A stretch of DNA of 64,000 nt from Panulirus ornatus. Its lineage: Eukaryota; Arthropoda; Malacostraca; Decapoda; Palinuridae. Below the pieces are notes generated by a model that did no database searches, was not told where the DNA came from, and saw nothing but the letters and a program-made list of their open reading frames with translations. Made by a program: the position numbers and the translations under genes. Where the stretch lies: NCBI RefSeq assembly GCF_036320965.1, contig NC_092225.1, positions 77,010 through 141,009 on the forward strand. The letters are read 5' to 3'. Of the stretch, positions 11,297-21,210 are shown piece by piece; position 1 is the stretch's first letter; every line of letters starts with the position of its first letter.

Positions 11297-12776
11297 TTCA
11301 TTATACTTTGTCGCTGTCTCCCGCGTTTGCAAGGTAGCGCAAGGAAACAGACGAAAGAAGTGGCCCAACCCCCCCCCATACACATGTATATACATACGTC
11401 CACACACGCAAATATACATACCTACACAGCTTTCCATGGTTTACCCCAGACGCTTCACATGCCTTGCTTCAATCCACTGACAGCACGTCAACCCCGGTAT
11501 ACCACATCGCTCCAATTCACTCTATTCCTTGCCCTCCTTTCACCCTCCTGCATGTTCAGGCCCCGATCACACAAAATCTTTTTCACTCCATCCTTCCACC
11601 TCCAATTTGGTCTCCCTCTTCTCCTTGTTCCCTCCACCTCCGACACATATATCCTCTTGGTCAATCTTTCCTCACTCATCCTCTCCATGTGCCCAAACCA
11701 TTTCAAAACACCCTCTTCTGCTCTCTCAACCACGCTCTTTTTATTTCCACACATCTCTCTTACCCTTACGTTACTCACTCCATCAAACCACCTCACACCA
11801 CACATTGTCCTCAAACATCTCATTTCCAGCACATCCACCCTCCTGTGCACAACTCTATCCATAGCCCACGCTTCGCAACCATACAACATTGTTGGAACCA
11901 CTATTCCTTCAAACATACCCATTTTTGCTTTACGAGATAATGTTCTCGACTTCCACACATTCTTCAAGGCTCCCAGGATTTTCGCCCCCTCCCCCACCCT
12001 ATGATTCACTTCCGCTTCTATGGTTCCATCCGCTGCCAGATCCACTCCCAGATATCTAAAACACTTTACTTCCTCCAGTTTTTCTCCATTCAAACTCACC
12101 TCCCAATTGACTTGACCCTCAACCCTACTGTACCTAATAACCTTGCTCTTACTCACATTTACTCTTAAGTTTCTTCTTTCACACACTTTACCAAACTCAG
12201 TCACCAGCTTCTGCAGTCTCTCACATGAATCAGCCACCAGCGCTGTATCATCAGCGATCAACAACTGACTCACTTCCAAGCTCTCTCATCCACAACAGAC
12301 TTCATACTTGCCCCTCTTTCCAAAACTCTTGCATTCACCTCCCTAACAACCCCATCCATAAACAAATTAAACAACCATGGAGACATCACACACCCCTGCC
12401 GCAAACCCATATTCACTGAGAACCAATCACTTTCCTCTCTTCCTACACGTACACATGCCTTACATCCTCGATAAAAACTTTTCACTGCTTCTAACAACTT
12501 GCCTCCCACACCATATACTCTTAGTACCTTCCACAGAGCATCTCTATCAACTCTATCAAATGCCTTCTCCAGATCCATAAATGCTACATACAAATCCATT
12601 TGCTTTTCTAAGTATTTCTCACATACATTCTTCAAAGCAAACACCTGATCCACACATCCTCTACCACTTTTGAAACCACACTGCTCTTCCCCAATCTGAT
12701 GCTCTGTACATGCCTTCACCCTCTCAATCAATACCCTCCCATATAACTTACCAGGAATACTCAACAAACTTATACC
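11297..12776 (-). mobile_element. RTE-like LINE, 5'-truncated, one frameshift
   Basis: The minus strand carries RT from I-P-G-K-L-Y-G (12767) through motif A (M-D-L-E-K-A-F-D-R-V), motif B (LRQGCVMSPWLFN) and FADD-equivalent L-I-A-D-D, then the C-terminal domain ending at 11488. A one-base deletion near 12275 splits the frame in two. FADD is altered to IADD here. The 3' UTR is the short form, with its tail at 11297-11320. Confidence 0.9.
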
Positions 12777-13072
12777 CTAGTATACTACATCGTTCCAATT
12801 CACTCTATTCCTTGCACACCTCTCATCATTCTGTATGCTCAGGCTCCAATGACCCAAAATCTTTTTCACTCCATCCTTCCACCTCCAATTAGGTCTTCCG
12901 TTTCCCCTTGTTCCCTCCGTCTCTGACACATACATCCTCTTTGTCAATCTCTCCTCACTCATTCTCTCCATATGTCCAAACCATTTCAACACATCTTATG
13001 CTCTCTCAACCACATTCATGTTATTTCCACACATCTCCCTTACCCTTTCATTACTTACTTGATCAAACCACA
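12777..13072 (-). mobile_element. RTE-like LINE C-terminal fragment
   Basis: The minus frame 12992-12777 encodes L-K-W-F-G-H-M-E-R-M through GRP-N-W-R-W and ends at V-V-Y. It directly abuts the 5' end of the previous copy in the same orientation and lacks any 3' UTR. It is more diverged than its neighbour, so it is an older fragment cut by the later insertion. Confidence 0.85.
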
Positions 13073-13184
13073 AATGCTCTTGACACATCTGAGCTCCATT
13101 TTGACCAGCTGGTAAGATCTTGAAATGGAGAGAGAAGGGGGAAAAGTGTGGATTTCCCTCTAAAGCTAAGTCCTTTGTTGTTGA

Positions 13185-13415
13185 TGCTACCTTGCTAATG
13201 TGGGAAATGTTGAATATGTATGAAAAATTTTTTCTAATTTATCATAATTAATCGCCGTCTCCTGCATTAGCGAAGAAGCGCATGGAAACAGATGAGGAAA
13301 GGCCCAAGCCATCCACATACACACGTATATACATAAACGCCCACACACGCACATATACATACCTATACATTTCAGCAAATACATACGTATACATACACAT
13401 ACATATACGTGTTGG
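13185..13415. mobile_element. Two opposed RTE LINE tail fragments
   Basis: A short plus-strand tail (gatgctaccttgctaatgtgg, 13185-13225) faces a minus-strand tail (13240-13410, with the cgccgtctcctgcattagcg block and CA/TA-rich sequence). They are separated by A/T-rich sequence and have no coding part. Confidence 0.6.
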
Positions 13416-14185
13416 AAAGGATCACAATTCTGAGCGTGATCAAGTATATTCCTCTGAGTCCACGGGGAAAATGAAACACTTTAAGTTCCCAAGTGCACTT
13501 TCGTGTAATAATCACATCATCAGGGAAGACACGAGAAATATAACAGTCAATTGATATACAACAAAGAGACGTAGCTAGGACGCCATTTGGTAAACATGCT
13601 ATTGTCCAAAACAGACAACAAGTGTATCATAAATCTATTATGTGGACAAGGTGAATTGTTTACAAATTTTATCAACAATAAAGTTATCCAATTTGTATAT
13701 ACCATCACTAATATCAAGATAATAATTCTTTGTGTATCTAATAATAGAAGATTCAATGATATTTCTCGTGGTAACAGAGTTAAAGTCAATAACTGAGATG
13801 GCATTATTCCAGTCAATACAATGATCAAATTTTTAACATGATTAAGCAAGGCAGTTGATTCTTGTCCTGTTCTTATGCTATATTTCTGTTGCTTAAGTGT
13901 AACAGAAAGATCCTTACTAGTCTGCCCAACATAAAGCAAGGCATTTGATTCTTGTCCTGTTCTTATGCTATATTTCTGTTGCTTAAGTGTAACAGAAAGA
14001 TCCTTACCAGTCTGCCCAACATAAAACTTACCACAATTTCTACATGGCACTTTATAGATGCACCCCGGAAAATTTTCTGGTGAATTCCTGATATAGATAT
14101 TCTTTATAGTATTATTGTAGCTGAAGGCAACATTAACAATAAAGGATTTAAATTCTAAACGATGACACAACATATTCTAAACTCA
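13416..14185 (-). mobile_element. Penelope-like element, 3' end: GIY-YIG endonuclease and terminal repeat
   Basis: The minus frame 14173-13547 encodes G-C-I-Y-K-V-P-C-R-N-C-G-K-F-Y-V-G-Q-T, the GIY-YIG nuclease core typical of Penelope-like elements. The segment from Y-V-G-Q-T to the following S-I-R-T-G-Q-E-S is duplicated in frame (90 nt; 13847-13936 and 13937-14026). Downstream, 13545-13416 is the pseudo-LTR with a hammerhead-like motif. It lies head to head with the plus-strand Penelope copy that begins at about 14190. Confidence 0.82.
13487..13527 (-). ncRNA. Candidate hammerhead ribozyme motif (Penelope terminal repeat)
   Basis: On the minus strand, tccc + CTGATGA (13523-13517) is followed by a short stem II (gtg/cac), then GAAA (13502-13499), a very short stem III (AG/CT with loop tgca), and ttggga pairing with tccc as stem I. 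Penelope-like elements are known to carry minimal hammerheads with tiny stem III. An extra U sits between the core A and stem II. Folding and cleavage are untested. Confidence 0.55.
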
Positions 14186-14189
14186 GTAA

Positions 14190-14850
14190 GAATCCCCTAG
14201 AAGCAGTTAATTCCCATTTAATAAAGAACTGAAGTTGTTGTTGAAAGGTAATAGTTCTCTTATCAAAAGTTTTTCATCTTTGTCCCCTTTATTGCCATAT
14301 GTGTATGGACTTATCAAAACACATAAACAAACTTTTCCAGCAAGACCTATAGTGAGTTCAGTAGGCTCCATCACATATAAATTGTCAAAATGTTTAGTTT
14401 CTTTATTAAGCCCTTTAGTGGGTAAGATATCAAATTCTAATATCATGAACAATGTAGATTTAGTTAACAAGCTTAACAATGTCAATGTTAATTTTGATTT
14501 CAAACTTGTCAGCTTTGATGTTTCCTCACTTTTCACAAAAGTTCTAGTTGACCTTTTAGAATATCTATTTGATGTCTTGGATGATATTCAATACCTGTCT
14601 CAAAGTCTATTTTCATTGAACTGGTAAAATTGTGTATAAAAGACTGTGTATTTCAATTCAATGTAGACTATTATGCTCAAAAATTTGGTATGGCAATGGG
14701 TAACCCTCTTTCACCTGTACTAAGTAATCTTATATGGAATCTTTTTAAACAAAATTACTAAAGGATATCTTACCTTCTAATACAATTTGGTTTAGGTATG
14801 TAGATGATGTTTGTGTTTGGCCAACAAATGAAAATTTACAAATATTTCTG
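14190..14850 (+). mobile_element. Penelope-like element, reverse transcriptase 5' part
   Basis: The plus frame from about 14230 encodes P-Y-V-Y-G-L-I-K-T-H-K, A-R-P-I-V-S-S-V-G-S and F-K-L-V-S-F-D-V-S-S-L-F-T-K, the early RT motifs of Penelope elements. After a frame break near 14630 it resumes with G-M-A-M-G-N-P-L-S-P. It ends at F-R-Y-V-D-D-V (14815-14835), the catalytic YVDD. The copy is 5'-truncated and interrupted at 14850 by an RTE LINE insertion. Confidence 0.85.
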
Positions 14851-16208
14851 AAGGCATGTACAGAGCATCAGATTGGGGAAGAGCAGTGTGGTTTCAGAAG
14901 TGGTAGAGGATGTGTGGATCAGGTGTTTGCTTTGAAGAATGTATGTGAGAAATACTTAGAAAAGCAAATGGATTTGTATTTAGCATTTATGGATCTGGAG
15001 AAGGCATATGATAGAGTTGATAGAGATGCTCTGTGGAAGGTATTAAGAATATATGGTGTGGGAGGCAAGTTGTTAGAAGCAGTGAAAAGTTTTTATCGAG
15101 GATGTAAGGCATGTGTACGTGTAGGAAGAGAGGAAAGTGATTGGTTCTCAGTGAATGTAGGTTTGTGGCAGGGGTGTGTGATGTCTCCATGGTTGTTTAA
15201 TTTGTTTATGGATGGGGTTGTTAGGGAGGTGAATGCAAGAGTTTTGGAAAGAGGGGCAAGTATGAAGTCTGTTGGGGATGAGAGAGCTTGGGAAGTGAGT
15301 CAGTTGTTGTTTGCTGATGATACAGCGCTGGTGGCTGATTCATGTGAGAAACTGCAGAAGCTGGTGACTGACTTTGGTAAAGTGTGTGAAAGAAGAAAGT
15401 TAAGAGTAAATGGGAATAAGAGCAAGGTTATTAGGTACAGTAGGGTTGAGGGTCAATTCAATTGGGAGGTGAGTTTGAATGGAGAAAAACTGGAGGAAGT
15501 GAAGTGTTTTAGATATCTGGGAGTGGATCTGGCAGCGGATGGAACCATGGAAGCGGAAGTGGATCATAGGGTGGGGGAGGGGGCGAAAATTCTGGGAGCC
15601 TTGAAGAATGTGTGGAAGTCAAGAACATTATCTCGGAAAGCAAAAATGGGTATGTTTGAAGGAATAGTGGTTCCAACAATGTTGTATGGTTGCGAGGCGT
15701 GGACTATGGATAGAGTTGTGCGCAGGAGGATGGATGTGCTGGAAATGAGATGTTTGAGGACAATGTGTGGTGTGAGGTGGTTTGATCGAGTAAGTAACGT
15801 AAGGGTAAGAGAGATGTGTGGAAATAAAAAGAGCGTGGTTGAGAGAGCAGAAGAGGGTGTTTTGAAATGGTTTGGTCACATGGAGAGAATGAGTGAGGAA
15901 AGATTGACCAAGAGGATATATGTGTCGGAGGTGGAGGGAACGAGGAGAAGAGGGAGACCAAATTGGAGGTGGAAAGATGGAGTGAAAAAGATTTTGTGTG
16001 ATCGGGGCCTGAACATGCAGGAGGGTGAAAGGAGGGCAAAGAATAGAGTGAATTGGAGCGATGTGGTATACTGGGGTTGATGTGCTGTCAGTGGATTGAA
16101 TCAAGGCATGTGTATGGGGGTGGGTTGGGCCATTTCTTTCGTCTGTTTCCTTGCACTACCTCGCAAACACGGGAGACAGCGACAAAGCAAAAAAAGAAAA
16201 AAAAAAAA
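14851..16208 (+). mobile_element. RTE-like LINE inserted in the Penelope element
   Basis: A 5'-truncated copy is open for 388 codons (14914-16080) and contains RT motif A, motif B (here L-W-Q-G-C-V instead of L-R-Q-G-C-V), FADD and the full C-terminal domain. The start of the LINE sequence overlaps Penelope sequence by the shared tgaag. The 3' UTR is the shortest seen: sequence between two catgtg repeats is missing after 16108. The A-rich tail ends at about 16208. An imperfect target duplication (atttct) is possible at both edges. Confidence 0.92.
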
Positions 16209-17255
16209 TTTCTCCCTTTACTTAACAATTTAGTACCTTCCATCAAATTTACTGTAGAAAATGAAAATAATGGTATGTTACCATTTTTAGATTGCATGAT
16301 CTATAAGCAAGGAAACAAGTTTAAGTTTAGCATATTCAGAAAACCTACCAATGTATGCTCATATATCCATCATTACTCATCTCAACATGACAGACTTAAA
16401 TCATAATCATTTCAATCTATGTTTCTTAGGGCATTACGTATTTGCAGTCCAGAGTATACTGATGATGAGTTTGAGAAGATATATTCTATTGGATCTAAGT
16501 TAAAGCACCCTTGATCTTTCATTGATAAATCCCTTAAGTTAGCAAAGAAATTATTTTATAGAGTTCAGTCCAAACCTCCCATTGACACTAAGAATCTTTT
16601 AGTTCTCCCTTTCTCCCTTTTAATAATAACTTTACATCCCATGTTGCTTAAATCCTTTAATGTAAATGTTGCCTTCAGCAACAATAATACTATAAAGAAT
16701 ATCTATATCAGGAATTCACCAGAAAATTCTCCTGGGTGCATCTATTAAGTGCCATGTAGAAATTGTGATAAATTTTATGTTGGGCAGACTGGTAAGGATC
16801 TTTCTGTTAGACTTAAGCAAAATAAATATAGTACATGAATGGGAGAATCAAATGCCTTGTTTAATCTCGTTAAAAACTATGATAATTGTACTGACTGGAG
16901 TAACGCCATCTCAGTTATTAACTCTATTACCACAAGAAATATCACTGAATCTTCTATTATTAGATACACAAGGAATTATAATCAATATTAGAGATGGTCT
17001 ATACAAATTGGAAAACTTTATTGTTGATAAAATTTGTAAACAATTCACCTTCTCGTCCACATAAGTTTTTGATACGCTCGTTGTCTGTCTTGGACAATAG
17101 CATGTTTACCAAATGGCTCCTAGCTACCTCTCTTCGTTGTATATCAACTGACTATTATATTTCTCTCGTGTCTCCCCTGATGATGTAATTATTACACGAA
17201 AGTGCTCTTGGGAACTTATCGTGTTCCATTTTCCCCATGGACTCATAGGAATACA
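16209..17255 (+). mobile_element. Penelope-like element, RT end, GIY-YIG endonuclease and terminal repeat
   Basis: After the LINE insertion the Penelope frame resumes with N-N-L-V-P-S-I-K-F-T-V-E and L-P-F-L-D-C-M-I (16209-16400). Degraded linker and GIY-YIG sequence follow (about 16735-17040; C-I-Y-stop-V-P-C-R-N-C, F-Y-V-G-Q-T), with in-frame stops. 17040-17255 is the pseudo-LTR with a second hammerhead-like motif. The arrangement RT, then the LINE, then RT and EN shows that the LINE inserted later. Confidence 0.85.
17173..17214 (+). ncRNA. Candidate hammerhead ribozyme motif (Penelope terminal repeat)
   Basis: tccc + CTGATGA (17177-17183), then tgtaat-t-attaca able to form a six-pair stem II, then c-GAAA (17198-17201), an AG/CT stem III with loop tgct, and ggga (17210-17213) pairing with tccc. 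The predicted cleavage is after U17209. It is homologous to the motif at 13487-13527 but differs in stem II and in the stem III loop, so this copy may be weaker. Confidence 0.55.
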
Positions 17256-18296
17256 TATACATGTATACACATGTACATATTCATACTTGCTGCCTTCATC
17301 CTTTCCAATTGCCACCCCACCACACACAAAATAGCATCTCCCCCAGAGAGGTAGCACTAAAAAAAGACAGGAAAAAGGCCACATTCGTTCATACTCAGTC
17401 TCTAGTTGTCATGTGGAATACACTGAAACCACAGCTCCCTTTCAACATCCAGGCCCCACAGAACTTTCCATGGTTTACCTCAGATGCTTCACATGCCCTG
17501 GTTCAATCCATTGACAGCACGTCCACCACGGTACACCACATCATTCAAATTCACTCTATTCCTTGCATGTCTTTCACCCTCTTGTATGTTCAGGCCACGA
17601 TTACTCAAAATCTTTTTCACTCCATCCTTCCAACTCCAATTTGGTCTCCTGCTTCTCCTTGTTCCCTCCACCTCTGACACATATATCCTCTTTGTCAATC
17701 TCTCCTCACTCATTCTCTCCATGTTACCAAACCATTTCAATCCACCCTCTTCTGCTCTCTCAACCACACTCTTTTCATTACCAAACATCTCTCTAACCCT
17801 TTCATTACTTACTCGATCAAACCACCTCACACAACATATTGTCCTCAAACATTTCATTTCCAACACATCCATCCTCCTCCACACAACCCTATCAACAGCC
17901 CATGCCTCGCAACATATAATATTGCTGGAACCACTATTCCTTCAAACATACCCATTTTTGCTCTCTAAGATAACGTTCTCATCTTCCACACACTCTTCAA
18001 CACTCCCAGAACTTTCGCCCCCTCCACTACCCTGTGACTCACTTCCGCTTCCATTGTTCCATCTGCTGCTAAGTCCACTCCCAGATATCTAAAACACTTC
18101 ACTTCCTCCAGTTTTTCTCCACTCAAACCTACCTCCCAATTAACTTGTCCCTCACCCTTACTGAACCTAATAACCTTGCTCTTATTCACATTTACTCTCA
18201 GCTTTCTTCTTTCACACACTTTACCAAACTCAGTCACCAACTTCAGCAGTTTCTTGCCCGAATCAGCCACCATCGCTGTCTGATCAGCAAACAACA
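17256..18296 (-). mobile_element. RTE-like LINE, 5'-truncated, older long-UTR form
   Basis: The minus strand encodes the end of the RT (L-F-A-D-Q-T, where catalytic D-D is changed to D-Q) through the C-terminal domain. Frame breaks occur near 17910 and 17960. The C-terminus reads through to R-A-V-N-G-L-N-Q-G-M, the extended ending of older copies. The 3' UTR is long form but lacks the terminal tail. Confidence 0.85.
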
Positions 18297-18309
18297 AAAA
18301 ATAATATAT

Positions 18310-19144
18310 GAATATACAGATGCTCCTGATATACGTCCAAGCTCCATTCTGACTGAACGTTAGTATCTCAAAATGGACGTAAGTTGGACGTGTGTCAGCA
18401 TGGCATGTAGAATTTGTATACCCACACAGTATTCTTTTATCCTACTAAATTTCTATCATGATTATCTCACTATTCATTAACCAGCTTTATTATATGATTC
18501 TGTAGTTTCTTCTTACCTTTTATTTAAGATTCTTTAGTTCGTTAATTGATTCATCCAACATTTCAATGACCTTCTTAGCAGCTCCTTCATCAGCAATTGC
18601 TGCTTCACCTATGACTCAAACATTGTGCAAGCTATTTCTTCTTTCAAAGCTACTGAACCAATCACGACTTGCTGTGAAGCTCTTGATGTAAGCTCTTGAT
18701 GTCATCCTCTCTCACTCACTCCTTCAAAGTACTTGCTGCGAAGCTCTCGATGTCATCCTCTCTCACTCACTCCTTCAAAGTCCCAAAAAGACTTCTAGCC
18801 TTCTGAATTGTTAGTAAACTTAGTGGTACATGTTTTTTAATTTGATCTTCCATCCACAGCAACAACAACTTTTCCATTTCGTGGATAGGCCCTTGTCGTT
18901 GTTTTGTCATTATCATAGACTTCATACTTACCAAACATTTCCCTGCTTCACATATTTTTTCTTTGTCCTTTAAAATTGTGGAGACCATCAAATGGAACAA
19001 ATGTAAATCAAGTGCAATTACATTAACTATTTTTTCTCCTTCATCCCAAGTGATTACCTTCATTTTCAATTCCAAATTGAGCATCTTCCTCAGCTTCTTG
19101 GTAGATTGATCACCATGTGATGGGTTTTTCCTCTTGCTCGTCAT
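18310..19144 (-). pseudogene. Tigger/pogo-type DNA transposase fragment
   Basis: The minus frame 19144-18767 (125 codons) begins M-T-S-K-R-K-N-P-S-H-G-D-Q-S-T-K-K-L and has the helix-turn-helix and CENP-B-type DNA-binding region of Tigger (TIGD) transposases. Below 18767, I-K-S-F-T-A-S-R-D-W-F and A-A-K-K-V-I-E-M continue the family in broken frame to about 18545. A tandem duplication of about 55 bp (18676-18780) disrupts it. The catalytic DDE domain is absent. 18310-18400 may be its terminal region. Confidence 0.78.
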
Positions 19145-19524
19145 CTTCTTTGGGGTTTAATAGAAAAACGGTTTAATCCAGCATGAAAATTTGTTAAATT
19201 CTCTTGAATAAGGAGCGCTTTCTAATTGGTAACTGAGAGCAAGAACTGAGAAAGATGCTATGATGTACACAATGCCGGGATCATCTAACATTCACCATTG
19301 TACACATGCAGCCATTAGCACAAACACTTTCTCGGATGCTCTGATGGCTCTGACTGCAAAAGGTTCAAAGCTCTGACTGCAAAAGATACAAAGCTCTGCC
19401 TACAGGAGATACAAATTTATAGTAAAGAGTCCCCTATGGTTATATTCCTTAAAGTACAAAGTAATACTTTCTGGGTAAATACAATAAAATAAATGATTGT
19501 AATGAGTACTCAAAATCAACTTAC
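19145..19524. other. Unassigned intronic sequence
   Basis: No gene is seen. It contains a twice-repeated aaagctctgactgcaaaag motif near 19365-19400. It precedes the donor side of the host exon at 19525-19641. Confidence 0.35.
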
Positions 19525-19641
19525 ATCTGCCCCAAAATCAGGGAGATAGGAAGTGTCAAGATGATGATGACAAAAGAGAAGCACCATGTTTCACTGGCAA
19601 CACAAAGCAGCTGTAGCACTAACAGAATTATGGAGCTGATG
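19525..19641 (-). CDS. Host exon B: transmembrane segment (candidate vezatin-like)
   Basis: A 117-nt minus-strand exon is flanked by a pyrimidine-rich acceptor (cttctctttcag, AG at 19642-19643) and a perfect gtaagt donor at 19524-19519. Only one frame is open. It takes one base to complete the Gly codon left by the exon at 37692-37864 and ends with two bases of the next codon. It encodes I-S-S-I-I-L-L-V-L-Q-L, E-T-W-C-F-S-F, then V-I-I-I-L-T-L-P-I-S-L-I-L-G-Q. That makes a strongly hydrophobic stretch consistent with one or two membrane passes. Matching splice phases on both sides are the main support. Confidence 0.6.
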
Positions 19642-19643
19642 CT

Positions 19644-20035
19644 GAAAGAGAAGCAAGAAAAATATCATAAGGAGCTTGTAGTAAAATATAAAGGGAAAAA
19701 TAAAGAAAAATTACTCATATCTAAAATGCAAAATTAACTTATGTTATTCATATCCACAGTAACATAATACATCATGCTTGTCATACACTCAAAAATACTA
19801 CGTAAATATACTTGTACAATATTACGATAACTCTTAAAAGTCTACTGACAAATTCACACATTCCCTTGAGATGGACTACAGTGACAAGTTTCCTGCCTCT
19901 TGTTGGTATTAAAAATAGCTATAGCAACCCTCACCACTCTCAGAAATCTCAACCACTAAAGAGAATTTCCATAAGCCTCTGCATTCAATGCCCTGTGGAG
20001 TCATGATCAGCTCTTTGAATTTTTTGTTTGTTATT
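19644..20035. other. Unassigned intronic sequence
   Basis: No gene, RNA or recognisable transposon is visible. Confidence 0.35.
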
Positions 20036-20340
20036 TTTTCCTAGCGCTACCTCGCACACATGAGGGGGGAGGGGGATGGTATTCCATGTGTGGCGAGGTG
20101 GCGATGGGAATGAAAAAAGGCAGGCAGTGTGAATTGTGTGCATAGGGTATATATGTATGTGTCTGTGTGTGTATATATATGTGTACATTGAGACGTATAG
20201 GTGTGTAGGTTTGCGTGTGTGGACGTGTGTGTATATACATGTGTATGGGGGTGGGTTGGGCCATTTCTTTCTTCTGTTTCCTTGCGCTACCTCGCAAATG
20301 CGGGAGACAGCGACAAAGCAAAATAAAAAAGAAGAAAAAC
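20036..20340 (+). mobile_element. RTE LINE 3'-UTR-only fragment (long form)
   Basis: It runs from the ttttcctagcgctacctcgcac block to the cgggagacagcgacaaagc end and an A-rich tail. It carries no coding sequence and is a typical severely 5'-truncated insertion. Confidence 0.85.
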
Positions 20341-20392
20341 AGTTTTTCAAAAACTTTACACTTTTATCTTTTTAGCTATCTTTTTATCACAG

Positions 20393-20530
20393 ATTGTTGC
20401 TGTCTCCAATGTCAGTGAGGTAGCACAAGGAAACAGGCAAAAGAATGGCCCAACCCACCCACATACACATGTATATACATAAACACCCACACACACACAT
20501 ATACACACCTATATATTTCAACGTATACCA
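20393..20530 (-). mobile_element. RTE LINE tail fragment
   Basis: The minus strand carries the gctacctcactgacattgg block followed by the CA/TA-rich part of the 3' UTR in reverse. It is diverged and ends in TA repeats next to the plus-strand copy at 20538. Confidence 0.7.
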
Positions 20531-20537
20531 TATATAT

Positions 20538-21210
20538 ATGGTTTGGGCACATGGAGAGAATGAGTGAGGAAAGATTGACCAAGAGGATATATGTGTCGGA
20601 GGTGGAGGGAACGAGGAGAAGTGGGAGACCAAATTGGAGGTGGAACGATGGAGTGAAAAAGATTTTGTGTGATCGGGGCCTGAACATGCAGGAGGGTGAA
20701 AGGAGGGCAAGGAATAGAGTGAATTGGATCGATGTGGTATACCGGGGCTGACGTGCTGTCAGTGGATTGAATCAGGGCATGTGAAGCGTCTGGGGTAAAC
20801 CATGGAAAGTTGTGTGGGGACTGGATGTGGAAAGGGAGCTGTGGTTTCGGGCATTATTGCATGACAGCTAGAGACTGAGTGTGAACGAATGGGGCCTTTG
20901 TTGTCTTTTCTTAGTGCTACCTCGCACACATGAGGGGGGGAGGGGGATGGTAATCCATGTGTGGCGAGGTGGCGATGGGAATGAATAAAGGCAGACAGTG
21001 TGAATTGTGTGCATGGGGGTATATGTATGTGTCTGTGTGTGTATATATATGTGTACATTGAGATGTATAGGTATGTATATTTGTGTGTGTGGACGTGTAT
21101 GTATAAACATTGTGTATGGGGGTGGGATGGGCCATTTCTTTCGTCTGTTTCCTTGCGCTACCTCGCAAACGCGGGAGACAGCGACAAAGCAAAATAAATA
21201 AATATAAATA
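20538..21210 (+). mobile_element. RTE-like LINE, C-terminal end and complete long 3' UTR
   Basis: The coding part starts at W-F-G-H-M-E-R-M and stops at 20751 with the young-type TGA after Y-R-G. The complete long-form 3' UTR follows (about 445 bp), ending in an (AAATA)-type tail. It is the clearest isolated example of the long UTR joined to the short C-terminus. Confidence 0.9.
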
